A stretch of 64,000 nt of DNA from Devosia ginsengisoli (GTDB lineage Bacteria; Pseudomonadota; Alphaproteobacteria; Rhizobiales; Devosiaceae), in assembly GCF_024707105.1 (NCBI RefSeq), contig NZ_JANQAJ010000006.1, positions 248,001 through 312,000 on the forward strand, read 5' to 3'. Both the position numbers and the translations under genes were made by a program. Positions 8,727 through 17,067 of this stretch are shown one piece after another. The notes beneath the pieces were generated by a model. That model had not been told where the DNA came from, did no database searches, and worked only from the letters and a program-made list of their open reading frames with translations. The first letter of the stretch is position 1. The number at the start of each line of letters is the position of its first letter.

Positions 8727-9761
8727 ATGAGTTCTGAATTTCAGCAGAACCTGACCATTTTCGACATCGCCGAAGCGGCGGGTGTCTCCGTGACCACGGT
8801 GTCGCGGATTCTCAACAACAAGCCGGATGTATCGGCGAAGACCATTGCCAAGGTGCGCGATGTCATGGAGCGGCTGGGCTACCAGCCCCATGCCAGCGCC
8901 CGGCGCCTCGCCTCGGGCCGCAGCAATGTCATCGCCGTGCTGCCGCACGCTACCGCGGGCGAACTGGGTAGTGTGACCTACGAATATATTACCGGCATCG
9001 TCGATGCGGCCGAAGCGGGGGACTTTTCCGTCAACCTGCTGCCGCGCAGCACGACCGAGGACAAGCTGCGGTCGCTTTTCGGCTCCGGGCAGTTTGACGG
9101 CATTGCCCTCCTGCAGGTGCAGACTAATGACTGGCGTGTCGAGGCCTTGCGCCAGAGCGGGAAACCCTTCGTGCTGGTCGGCCGGACGGAAGACACGGCC
9201 GGGGTCAGCTATGTCGACGTCGATCTCGTCCGCGGCGCCCATGAAATGGTCGAAGCCGTAGCCGCCAGGGGGCACCGCCGCATCGTGCTGATCGGCAACG
9301 CCCTGCACCAGAAGGTCCGCCGCTTCAGTGCCCGCCTCATTCATGATGGCTATCAGTCCGGCATGGCCGGGCTGGGGCTGGAACCGCTGGTCATCGATAC
9401 CGAATTCAGCATCGACGGCGTGGTCCAGGCCATCAAGGACGGGCTCACCGCCGCGCCGGCGCCGAGCTGTTTCTTCATCGGCGGCCATGTGGCCATGCCG
9501 CAGATTCTCAATCGGCTCCGCGAAGACGGGGTCGATGTGCCGGGCAAGGTATCGCTGGTGTCGATCCTGCCCGATCCGGTGGCCGAAATCACCACGCCCC
9601 GCACCACAACGATCGACCTGCCGGGGCGGGAGCTAGGCCAGCATGCCGGCCGCACGCTGATCGATCATGTTACCGGTCGGGCCGGCACGCGGCAGATCCT
9701 GTTGCCACCCCAGATCATCTGGCGCGACAGCGTCAGGACCACAGCAGAAGGAAATGTTTGA
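8727..9761 (+). CDS. LacI-family transcriptional regulator
   Basis: A 344-residue repressor. The N-terminal helix-turn-helix reads TIFDIAEAAGVSVTTVSRIL with hinge-helix segment HASARRLASGRSN, followed by a periplasmic-binding-protein-like sugar-sensing domain ending in TTIDLPGRELGQHAG and LLPPQIIWRDSV. ATG 8727 is chosen because GGGAGGGGAGAG precedes it. It heads an operon with the two permeases (the stop TGA overlaps the next ATG) and is divergent from the lyase gene. It most likely represses both directions through the tandem sites at 8655-8690 and is released by an oligosaccharide or uronate from the same pathway. Confidence 0.95.
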   Translation: MSSEFQQNLTIFDIAEAAGVSVTTVSRILNNKPDVSAKTIAKVRDVMERLGYQPHASARRLASGRSNVIAVLPHATAGELGSVTYEYITGIVDAAEAGDFSVNLLPRSTTEDKLRSLFGSGQFDGIALLQVQTNDWRVEALRQSGKPFVLVGRTEDTAGVSYVDVDLVRGAHEMVEAVAARGHRRIVLIGNALHQKVRRFSARLIHDGYQSGMAGLGLEPLVIDTEFSIDGVVQAIKDGLTAAPAPSCFFIGGHVAMPQILNRLREDGVDVPGKVSLVSILPDPVAEITTPRTTTIDLPGRELGQHAGRTLIDHVTGRAGTRQILLPPQIIWRDSVRTTAEGNV

Positions 9762-10678
9762 TGGCTGCTGTCGCCAAGAGTCGCCGCGCTTCTGCCAGTC
9801 GCAAGCGGACAATCGTCCTGCTGCTGATGTGCCTGCCGGCGCTGCTCTGGCTGCTGGTGTTCAAATATGCGACCCTGGCCGGCAGTTGGATCGCCTTCAC
9901 CAATTTCCGCCCGCGACTGGGCATCTTCGGCAGCGAATTCGTCGGGTTGCGGAATTTCGAATTCCTCTTCGCCTCCGCCGCCGCGCTCAATGCCTCGCGC
10001 AACACGATCCTGCTCAACGGGCTCTTCATCGTCGGCAGTACACTCTTCACGCTGTTCATTTCGGCGCTGATGTTCGACGTCTTCCGCAGCCGGCTGGCCA
10101 AATATTACCAGACCACCTTCCTGTTCCCGTTCTTCATCTCCTGGGTCATCGTCAGCTATTTCGTCTTCGGCTTCCTCAGCAGCAACGGCATCATCAACGG
10201 CCTGCTGTCCCAGCCGATCGAATTCTATCAGAACCCGGCCTGGTGGCCGCTGATCCTGCTGATTGTCGTGCTGTGGAAGACCACCGGCTGGGGCACGCTG
10301 ATCTACCTGGCCGGGATGCTGGCCATCAATCCGCAGCTCTACGAGGCGTCACGCGTGGATGGCGCCAGCAAGGTGCAGCAGTTCTTCACCATCACCCTGC
10401 CGCTGATCATGCCGCTGGTGATCATCCAGTTCCTGCTGTCGCTGGCCAATATTTTCAACGCCGATTTCGGCCTGTTCTACCAGGTGCCGCTCAACCAGGC
10501 GCTGCTCTACGAGAGCACCGACGTGCTCGACACCTTCATCTATCGCGCCCTGGTCCAGGTCGGCAACGTGTCGATGAGTGCGGCCGCCGATCTCTACAAA
10601 TCCGTCATCGGTTTCGTGCTGGTCATCCTGGCGAATTGGGTGGTCCGCCGTATCGATCCTGACAAGGCGCTGTTCTGA
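9761..10678 (+). CDS. Carbohydrate ABC transporter permease, LplB type
   Basis: A 305-residue inner-membrane permease with about six hydrophobic helices. It begins MAAVAKSRRASASRKR, then a first helix and FKYATLAGSWIAFTNFRPR, as in LplB/AlgM1-type permeases. The cytoplasmic coupling loop NPQLYEASRVDGASKVQQFF matches the EAA motif. An in-frame TTG at 9758 is possible, but ATG 9761 overlaps the LacI stop as TGATG. It forms a heterodimer with the next gene product. In known systems this subfamily often imports acidic oligosaccharides, for example alginate in Sphingomonas, which fits the lyase next door. Confidence 0.93.
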   Translation: MAAVAKSRRASASRKRTIVLLLMCLPALLWLLVFKYATLAGSWIAFTNFRPRLGIFGSEFVGLRNFEFLFASAAALNASRNTILLNGLFIVGSTLFTLFISALMFDVFRSRLAKYYQTTFLFPFFISWVIVSYFVFGFLSSNGIINGLLSQPIEFYQNPAWWPLILLIVVLWKTTGWGTLIYLAGMLAINPQLYEASRVDGASKVQQFFTITLPLIMPLVIIQFLLSLANIFNADFGLFYQVPLNQALLYESTDVLDTFIYRALVQVGNVSMSAAADLYKSVIGFVLVILANWVVRRIDPDKALF

Positions 10679-11574
10679 TGACTGCCATTGCTCGCAAACG
10701 CACCTTCCGGTGGGACCGGTTCATCGCCAACGCGCTGCCCCATGTCGCGCTCATCGTCTTCGCCGGCGCGACGCTGATGCCGCTGCTGCTGATCGTCTCG
10801 GCGTCGTTTTCGGACGATACGCTGCTGACGCGGCGGGGTTTCTCGCTGCTGCCGCAGGGCTTCACCACATTCGCCTATCAATATGTGGCCGATACGGGCA
10901 CGCAGATCTACCGCGCCTATTTCGTCACCATCGGCATAACAGTGGTGGGCACGACCGTCGGCCTCTTCGTCATGTCGCTGCTGGCCTATGCCCTGTCGCG
11001 GCCCAATTTCCGCTTCCGTCGCATCCTGTCCTTCGCGGTGTTCTTCACGCTGCTGTTCAATGGCGGCTTCGTGCCGTTCTACATCCTGATGACCCAGTAT
11101 CTGGGGCTGGTCGACAACTACCTGGCCCTGATCCTGCCCAACCTGGTCAACGTGTTCTTCGTCTTGATCCTGCGCACCTATTTTGCGGCGCTTCCAGGCG
11201 AGGTGTTCGAGGCCGCGCGCATGGACGGCGCGGGAGAGTTCCGCATCTTCCTGCAGATCGCCATGCCGATGGCGGCGCCGGCTCTGGCCACGGTGGGCCT
11301 GATGACCGCGCTCACCTATTGGAACGAGTGGGTCAACGTCCTCTATTTCATCCGCGACCCCGAAAAGGTCACGCTGCAATATCTGCTGTTCCAGATTCAG
11401 CAGAACATCCAGCTGCTCCAGGAAAGTGATGTCTATGCCAGCATGGGCGTGGCCATCCCGGCGCAAAGCGTCCGCATGGCCATCGCGGTGATCGCCACCG
11501 GCCCGGCAGCCCTGCTGTTCCTCGTCTTCCAGAAATATCTCGTTCGCGGCGCAACCCTGGGGGCCTTCAAGTGA
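10678..11574 (+). CDS. Carbohydrate ABC transporter permease, YtcP/LplC type
   Basis: A 298-residue partner permease with about six transmembrane helices. The segment ASFSDDTLLTRRGFSLLPQG after TM1 is characteristic of the YtcP/LplC/AlgM2 group, and the coupling loop LPGEVFEAARMDGAGEFRIF carries the EAA motif. The ATG overlaps the previous stop codon (TGATG). It and LplB form the channel used by the binding protein encoded 59 bp downstream. Confidence 0.93.
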   Translation: MTAIARKRTFRWDRFIANALPHVALIVFAGATLMPLLLIVSASFSDDTLLTRRGFSLLPQGFTTFAYQYVADTGTQIYRAYFVTIGITVVGTTVGLFVMSLLAYALSRPNFRFRRILSFAVFFTLLFNGGFVPFYILMTQYLGLVDNYLALILPNLVNVFFVLILRTYFAALPGEVFEAARMDGAGEFRIFLQIAMPMAAPALATVGLMTALTYWNEWVNVLYFIRDPEKVTLQYLLFQIQQNIQLLQESDVYASMGVAIPAQSVRMAIAVIATGPAALLFLVFQKYLVRGATLGAFK

Positions 11575-11633
11575 GCTCCCCGCCGGGAATGCCCGCCAAC
11601 CACAAGAAGCCCGTCAATTAGGAGGAAATGACA

Positions 11634-13079
11634 ATGAGGATAACGTCGATCACGGCGGCCGTCAGTGCGTTCATGCTCGTGGGCACTGCCCTTGCGAGTG
11701 CGCAGGACGTGCCCACCCTGCGCATGATGCTGCCCTTTGGTGCCACCGGCACCTGGACCACCGACGGCGTCGCCAAGGTCATGGCGGAGGTGAACCCGAT
11801 CCTGGAGGAAAAGATTGGCGCGCATCTCGACATCGTGCCGATTCCGTCGGCGGACTACAACCAGCGCATGACGCTGGTGATGTCGTCCCGCGAACCGTTC
11901 GATATTTCCATGACGGCGCCCTGGACCAACAACGTCTATCGCAATGTGGCACAGGGCAATTACATGGCCCTCGACGAATATCTGGACGATGTGCCGGAGC
12001 TGCAGCAGGCCGTCTCCCCCGAACTCCTGGCCGTCGGCACGATGAATGGCGCGCTTTACGGCATTCCCGTGCAGCAGCTGTTTCCCAAGAGCTTCGGTTT
12101 CAACACCAGGACCGATCTGGTGGAAAAATATGACATCGACCTCGATGCCATCGACTGGTTCGATGACCTGACGCCGGTTTTCGAAAGGGTCGTGGCCGGA
12201 GAGGGTGACGGTTTCTATGCGTTCGGCGGTCGTCTTGCCGCCCTGCCGGAGCTTTTTGGCTATGATCCGGCGCTCGGACCCAACGCGGCGGCTGTCGTCA
12301 AGATGGATGACCCGGAGCGCAAGGTCGTCAACCTCTACGGCACCGAGGAATTCCGCGAGTTGATGCGGCTGCGCCGCGAATGGCATCTGGCCGGCCTGAC
12401 CGAACCCAATCCGCAGAACCGCGAGCAGGCCCGTGCGGCCCTGCAGGCCGGCACCACCGGCTTCAGCCTCGACAGCGCCCAGGATCGTCCGGTGGATCGC
12501 GTTTTCCTTGGCCTCGATTTCACGCCCAAGCGTTTCGCGCCCCTGGTGCTGACCACCGCGGCGATGAATGCGTCGATGATGGCCATCTCCGCCGACAGCC
12601 AGCACCCGGTCGAAGCGCTCAAGCTGATCACCCTGCTGCATACCGACGCCGAAGTGTTCAACATCCTGTCGCTGGGTATCGAGGGCGTGAACTGGCAGCA
12701 CAATGCCGATACCGGCCTTGTCGAGCTGCTGGACACCGCTTCCTACTGGCCGAATATCAACTGGGTGTGGGGCAACAGCTACCTGGCCTATCCGCAGCGC
12801 GCCACCGATGCGGCCGACAATGAAGAGGCCGAAAAGGTCAATGAAGAGGCCGTTGCCTCGGTCATCCTGGGCTTCTCCTTCGATACGACGCCGGTCGAGA
12901 ACGAAGTGGCAGCAATGTCCTCCATCCTCGCCAATTTCGAGCCGCTGGAAGGCGGCCGCGTCGAGGACGTGGATGGCTATATCGACCAGCAGATCGCCGC
13001 GCTCGAAGCCGCCGGCCTGGCCCGGGTGCAGGAAGAAATGACCCGCCAGATCGCCGAGTGGGCAGCGCAGCAACAGTAA
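11634..13079 (+). CDS. Extracellular solute-binding protein for oligosaccharide ABC transporter (LplA/YtcQ type)
   Basis: A 481-residue secreted binding protein. The signal peptide runs from MRITSITAAVSAFM to ASAQD, and the mature start is DVPTLRMMLPFGATGTW. ATG 11634 is preferred to ATG 11628 because AGGAGG at 11620-11625 would be only 2 nt from the latter. Segments such as YGIPVQQLFPKSFGFNTRTD and WPNINWVWGNSYLAYPQ are shared almost word for word with the second binding protein at 23408-24860, so the two are paralogues in one locus. The family binds oligosaccharides; uronate oligomers are inferred from neighbours. A stem-loop follows the stop codon, as is common downstream of highly expressed binding-protein genes. 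Confidence 0.93.
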   Translation: MRITSITAAVSAFMLVGTALASAQDVPTLRMMLPFGATGTWTTDGVAKVMAEVNPILEEKIGAHLDIVPIPSADYNQRMTLVMSSREPFDISMTAPWTNNVYRNVAQGNYMALDEYLDDVPELQQAVSPELLAVGTMNGALYGIPVQQLFPKSFGFNTRTDLVEKYDIDLDAIDWFDDLTPVFERVVAGEGDGFYAFGGRLAALPELFGYDPALGPNAAAVVKMDDPERKVVNLYGTEEFRELMRLRREWHLAGLTEPNPQNREQARAALQAGTTGFSLDSAQDRPVDRVFLGLDFTPKRFAPLVLTTAAMNASMMAISADSQHPVEALKLITLLHTDAEVFNILSLGIEGVNWQHNADTGLVELLDTASYWPNINWVWGNSYLAYPQRATDAADNEEAEKVNEEAVASVILGFSFDTTPVENEVAAMSSILANFEPLEGGRVEDVDGYIDQQIAALEAAGLARVQEEMTRQIAEWAAQQQ

Positions 13080-13094
13080 GGTCCTCCCGGACCG

Positions 13095-13124
13095 GTCCGT
13101 CGGCGTCTTCCCGCGCCGGCGGAC
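13095..13124 (+). terminator. Intercistronic stem-loop after binding-protein gene
   Basis: GTCCGTCGGCG and CGCCGGCGGAC can form an 11-bp stem (one G-U pair) around an 8-nt loop, starting 16 nt after the stop. There is no T-run directly after it, so partial termination or mRNA stabilisation is more likely than full termination. Confidence 0.55.
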
Positions 13125-13151
13125 ACCCTTTCCCGCCGAGAGCTTTTTTCA

Positions 13152-15080
13152 ATGACCAAAACAATTGCCCATCCCGGCGTGAAAGCCACCGAAGCCTGCG
13201 CCAATCCGCCGGCCTGGGCCGTCGCCGAGCGCGACCTTCTGGCGCGGCTCGGCACAGCGGTGGAGCCGTTCCTGGCCAAGTATCTCAAAGCAGACGGTAC
13301 GCTGATCTATCGCGACGACTGGGTGCAGGGCCGGGACGGGCTCGATGATCTCTACGAGTCCTTCTACAATTTCCCCCTCGCCTACCTGCTCGGCGCCCCG
13401 GCGCACCTGCTTGAAAAAGGCCATCGCCAGTGGGAGGCGATGACGGTGCAGGGCACCGCTTTCGGGCTGGTGCATAACGAATACGAGGTGGGCTACGACC
13501 AGTTCCACCAGAGCGAAGGCAATCTGCTGTTCTATTTCCTCTGCGCGGCGGACCCCGACAATCCCAAACTCCAGGAGCGCGCGCGCCGCTTTGCTGGCCT
13601 CTACATGAATGCCGAGCCCGAAGCGCCGAACTACGACGAAGAGCACAATATCATCCGCGCCGTGCATAACGGCTCCAGGGGCCCGCGCTGGGGCTATATC
13701 GACGGCGATTCCATGTGGTCCAAGGGCATGGCGCCCTATGGCCTTCCCTTCGACGACGTGCCCGGCGTCACCTCCTATGACGATGTCGCGGCCTGGTACA
13801 ACGACCCGCGCCGCAACGAGAACAGCAAGCGCCTCATCGCCACGATGAACGAGCGCATGGGACGCGGCGACAGCGTCGCCAACCTGCCGGTGACAAGCCT
13901 TGTTACCAATGCCTTCCTGATGACGCGTGACCCGGCTTTCCGACAGTGGGTCGTGCGCTATGTCGACGGCTGGTGGCAGCGTGCCGAAGCCAATGACGGC
14001 TTACTGCCCGACAATGTCGGGCTGGGCGGCGCAGTCGGTGAATATTTCGACGGGCGCTGGTATGGCGCGGCCTATGGCTGGAGCTGGCCGCATGGCTATG
14101 ACAGCGTGATCGACGCGGCCACGGTCGCCGCCATCAACACGACCATGCTGACCGGCGATACCGGCTGGCTCGACCTGCCGGGGCGCCATTTCGACATGCT
14201 CTATGCCAAGGGCAAGCGCATCGAGGATTTCCGCACCATCGAATCCTCGATTTTCAATGCCTGGGTCCGCAATGCGGCGGCAGTGACCGGGCGCTACGAC
14301 ACCTATGTCATGCCCAAGCGCTACAAGGATAGCGGCTGGTTCGATTTCCAGACCATCGGTCTTGCCAACCTGGTGCAGACCTGGGCCGTCACGCAGTCGC
14401 CGGCCGATCGCGCGCGCATGGTGCAACTGGAGCAGGACGAGCCCTATGACTGGACGCAGAGCTATCCGTTCCATTCCAAGGGCGATGACAGCCATGACCG
14501 GCCGTGGCTGAAATTCCTCGAAGGCAACAATCCCGACTATCCCGAGATCGCCCTGCGCCACGCTGCCGAACAGGTCGAGCATCGCCTGGAGATGGTGCGC
14601 ACCGACGCCGCCGATCTCAGCACCGTGCATATCCATCACTGGCAGAACCACAATCCGGTGACGACCGAGGCGCTGATCCAGCTGACGCTGGGGGCGCCGC
14701 AGGCGCTCTACAATGGCGGCTTCATCCAGAGCTGCTTCCGTCATTTCGATCCCGATCAGGGGCGCCCCGGCCTGCCGGCCGACGTCGCCGCGCTGGTCTA
14801 CGCCGTTGGCGAGGCCAGTGCCGGGCTGCAACTGGTGAATCTCTCGAAGACGGAAGCTCGCCGGGTGCTGGTACAGGGCGGGTTCCATGGCGAGCATCGC
14901 ATCACCTCGGTTTGCGTCGATGGGGCAGGCGAAGCCACGGCCATTGGCGGCCGCTACATGGTGGTGGACCTGCCGCCGGCCAGCACGATCCGGCTCGATG
15001 TCGGCCTGGCCCGCCTCGCCGCCGAGCCCGGCTATGACCTGCCCGACTATGCGGCCTTTGCGTCGCGCACCAACGCCTGA
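13152..15080 (+). CDS. Conserved protein of unknown function in glycan-utilisation operon (probable alpha-toroid enzyme)
   Basis: A 642-residue protein that I do not recognise. It has no signal peptide. It is rich in Trp, Tyr, His and Asp in patches that look like a sugar-binding cleft: LYESFYNFPLAYLLGAP, NEYEVGYDQFHQSEGN, YIDGDSMWSKGMAPYGLP, WSWPHGYDS, and HHWQNHNPVTTEALIQLTLG near the C-terminus, which ends in a beta-rich stretch. The length and the helical N-terminal two thirds resemble (alpha/alpha)6 toroid plus beta-sandwich enzymes such as polysaccharide lyases or GH88-clan hydrolases, but no diagnostic motif is visible. It lies between the binding protein and the transporter ATPase, so a role in breaking down the imported oligosaccharide is likely (inference). 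The ribosome site before ATG 13152 is weak. Confidence 0.85.
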   Translation: MTKTIAHPGVKATEACANPPAWAVAERDLLARLGTAVEPFLAKYLKADGTLIYRDDWVQGRDGLDDLYESFYNFPLAYLLGAPAHLLEKGHRQWEAMTVQGTAFGLVHNEYEVGYDQFHQSEGNLLFYFLCAADPDNPKLQERARRFAGLYMNAEPEAPNYDEEHNIIRAVHNGSRGPRWGYIDGDSMWSKGMAPYGLPFDDVPGVTSYDDVAAWYNDPRRNENSKRLIATMNERMGRGDSVANLPVTSLVTNAFLMTRDPAFRQWVVRYVDGWWQRAEANDGLLPDNVGLGGAVGEYFDGRWYGAAYGWSWPHGYDSVIDAATVAAINTTMLTGDTGWLDLPGRHFDMLYAKGKRIEDFRTIESSIFNAWVRNAAAVTGRYDTYVMPKRYKDSGWFDFQTIGLANLVQTWAVTQSPADRARMVQLEQDEPYDWTQSYPFHSKGDDSHDRPWLKFLEGNNPDYPEIALRHAAEQVEHRLEMVRTDAADLSTVHIHHWQNHNPVTTEALIQLTLGAPQALYNGGFIQSCFRHFDPDQGRPGLPADVAALVYAVGEASAGLQLVNLSKTEARRVLVQGGFHGEHRITSVCVDGAGEATAIGGRYMVVDLPPASTIRLDVGLARLAAEPGYDLPDYAAFASRTNA

Positions 15081-15089
15081 GGAGGATCG

Positions 15090-16091
15090 ATGTCCGATAT
15101 CAGAATCGACAATGTCACCAAGCGCTACGGCAATGTGGAGGTCATACCCGGCCTGTCGCTCGCGCTGGCTGGCGGATCGTTCACGGTCCTGCTCGGCCCG
15201 TCGGGCTGCGGGAAATCCACGCTGCTGCGCATGATTGCCGGGCTCGAGGAAGTGACATCGGGCGCCGTCTATATCGACGGTGTCGATGTCACGGACAATG
15301 AGCCCTCCGAGCGCGGCATTGCCATGGTGTTCCAGTCCTATGCGCTCTATCCGCATATGACGGTCTACGACAACATGGCCTATGGGCTCAAAATCGCCCG
15401 CATGCCCAAGGGGCAGATCGAGGAGCGGGTGCGCGGTGCGGCCGCCATCCTGCAACTGACCGACTATCTCAAGCGCAAGCCGGCCGAGCTTTCGGGCGGG
15501 CAGCGGCAACGCGTCGCCATCGGCCGCGCCATCGTGCGCGATCCCAAAGTGTTCCTGTTCGACGAGCCGCTGAGCAACCTCGACGCCGCCCTGCGCAACC
15601 AGATGCGCATCGAGCTGGCGCAGTTGCATACCCGGCTCGGCGCGACCATGGTCTATGTCACCCACGATCAGGTCGAGGCGATGACCATGGCCGATACGAT
15701 CGTGGTGCTCAACAAGGGCAATATCGAACAGACCGGCGAGCCGCTCGACCTCTACAACAAGCCGGCCAGCATCTTCGTCGCCGAATTCATCGGCTCGCCC
15801 AAGATGAACATTTTCGGCGGGGATGTCGCCGCGAAGGCGGGGGCGACGCATCTGGGCGTGCGGCCGGAAAATCTGGTGATTGGGGAAGGGCCGGATGCCT
15901 GGCCGCTGACCGTGACCTATGTCGAAAAACTGGGCGCCGATACGATCGTGCATGCCGATGGCGGAACCCTCGGGCCGGTCATCCTGCGCGCCGAAGGCAC
16001 CTATCTCGCCGCGCATGGGCAGACCATCCATGTCACGCCACAGCCCGAACATGTGCACCTGTTCGATGCAGCGGGCAAACGCATCAATTGA
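15090..16091 (+). CDS. Carbohydrate ABC transporter ATP-binding protein (UgpC/MalK type)
   Basis: A 333-residue ATPase with Walker A GPSGCGKS (about residues 36-43), signature LSGGQRQRVAIGRA, Walker B VFLFDEPLSNLD and switch His in VYVTHDQVEAM. The C-terminal part (GVRPENLVIGEG...) is the OB-like regulatory domain of the MalK/UgpC group. It has a GGAGGATCG ribosome site and is in line with the permease and binding-protein genes, so it very likely energises the LplB/YtcP permeases. It is the only ATPase gene of that type here. Confidence 0.95.
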   Translation: MSDIRIDNVTKRYGNVEVIPGLSLALAGGSFTVLLGPSGCGKSTLLRMIAGLEEVTSGAVYIDGVDVTDNEPSERGIAMVFQSYALYPHMTVYDNMAYGLKIARMPKGQIEERVRGAAAILQLTDYLKRKPAELSGGQRQRVAIGRAIVRDPKVFLFDEPLSNLDAALRNQMRIELAQLHTRLGATMVYVTHDQVEAMTMADTIVVLNKGNIEQTGEPLDLYNKPASIFVAEFIGSPKMNIFGGDVAAKAGATHLGVRPENLVIGEGPDAWPLTVTYVEKLGADTIVHADGGTLGPVILRAEGTYLAAHGQTIHVTPQPEHVHLFDAAGKRIN

Positions 16092-16104
16092 GGAGTGAAC
16101 GCGG

Positions 16105-17067
16105 ATGCGTTTCCGGCAGGTCGGCAAAACCGATCTTGAAATCTGCGAACTGGCCTTCGGCGGCGCCAGCATCGAGACGGTCAGCGAGGCCGGAGCCCAG
16201 GCCGTGCTCGAAGCCGCCTGGACCGGCGGTATCCGGCATTTCGATACCGCGCCGCATTATGGACCGGGCATTTCCGAGGTCCGCATGGGCCGGTTCCTCT
16301 CCGGCAAGCCGCGGCATGAATTCACCCTCTCCACCAAGGTGGGGCGGCTGTTGGTGCCCGATGCCACCGGCGCGCTGCAGCGCCGGCTCGATTACACCCA
16401 TGACGGCATCATGCGCTCGGTGGAGGAAAGCCGGCAGCGCATGGGCCTCGACCGCTTCGATATCCTGCTGGTGCATGATATCGGCCCGGAAACCTATGGC
16501 GCCAACAATGAGCGCAGCCATTTCATCGACCTGATGAAGTCCGGCTGGAAGGCGATGGAGCAATTGCGCAGCGAAGGCGCCTGCGCCGCCATCGGCATCG
16601 GCGTCAACGGCGTCGACATCTGCCTGCGCGTGATGGAACAGGTCGCGCTCGATATCATCCTGCTGGCCGGGCGCTATACCCTGCTCGACCCGCAAGCCGA
16701 GCCGGAGCTGCTGCCGCTTTGCGCCGAGCGGTCGACCTCCATCCTGCTGGGTGGCGTGTTCAATACCGGCATCCTGGCCACCGGGGCCGTTCCCGGCGCG
16801 CTGTTCCAATATCGCCCGGCCGATGAGGCCATGCTGGAAAAAACCCGGCAACTACAGGCGGTCTGCGTCGAATATGGCGTGCCCCTGCCGGCTGCCGCCT
16901 TGCAGTTTGCCAAGGATCATCCGACCATTCCGTCGCTGCTGGTGGCCACGGCCAGCCCCGATCAACTGGCGGCGAATTTCGCCAATTACGAATACCCGAT
17001 CCCTTTCGAATTCTGGGCCCGCCTCGCCGAATGCGGGCTGGCCCGCCACTATTCATTGGACAAATAA
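16105..17067 (+). CDS. Aldo/keto reductase, aldose (L-fucose/L-rhamnose-type) dehydrogenase
   Basis: A 320-residue NAD(P)-dependent aldo/keto reductase. The TIM-barrel tetrad is visible: Asp in HFDTAPHYG, Tyr in the same stretch, Lys in LSTKVGR and His in ILLVHDIG. It resembles the D-threo-aldose 1-dehydrogenase/L-fucose dehydrogenase/pyridoxal dehydrogenase subfamily (opening MRFRQVGKTDLEICELAFGG). With the lactonase-type amidohydrolase and FAH-family hydrolase downstream it would catalyse the first step of oxidative 6-deoxyhexose breakdown, aldose to aldonolactone. Its stop overlaps the GH88 start (TAATG). Confidence 0.88.
   Translation: MRFRQVGKTDLEICELAFGGASIETVSEAGAQAVLEAAWTGGIRHFDTAPHYGPGISEVRMGRFLSGKPRHEFTLSTKVGRLLVPDATGALQRRLDYTHDGIMRSVEESRQRMGLDRFDILLVHDIGPETYGANNERSHFIDLMKSGWKAMEQLRSEGACAAIGIGVNGVDICLRVMEQVALDIILLAGRYTLLDPQAEPELLPLCAERSTSILLGGVFNTGILATGAVPGALFQYRPADEAMLEKTRQLQAVCVEYGVPLPAAALQFAKDHPTIPSLLVATASPDQLAANFANYEYPIPFEFWARLAECGLARHYSLDK

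Noticed and set aside
6705..9488. 927-codon frame on the minus strand
   Set aside because: The part above 8606 is antisense to the LacI gene. The lyase starts at GTG 8606 behind a good ribosome site.
11433..13073. 546-codon minus-strand frame
   Set aside because: Antisense shadow of the binding-protein gene.
14001..16172. 723-codon minus-strand frame
   Set aside because: It is antisense to two well-supported plus-strand genes (unknown 642-residue protein and ABC ATPase) and has low-complexity His/Gln/Arg-rich sequence typical of shadows in high-GC DNA.
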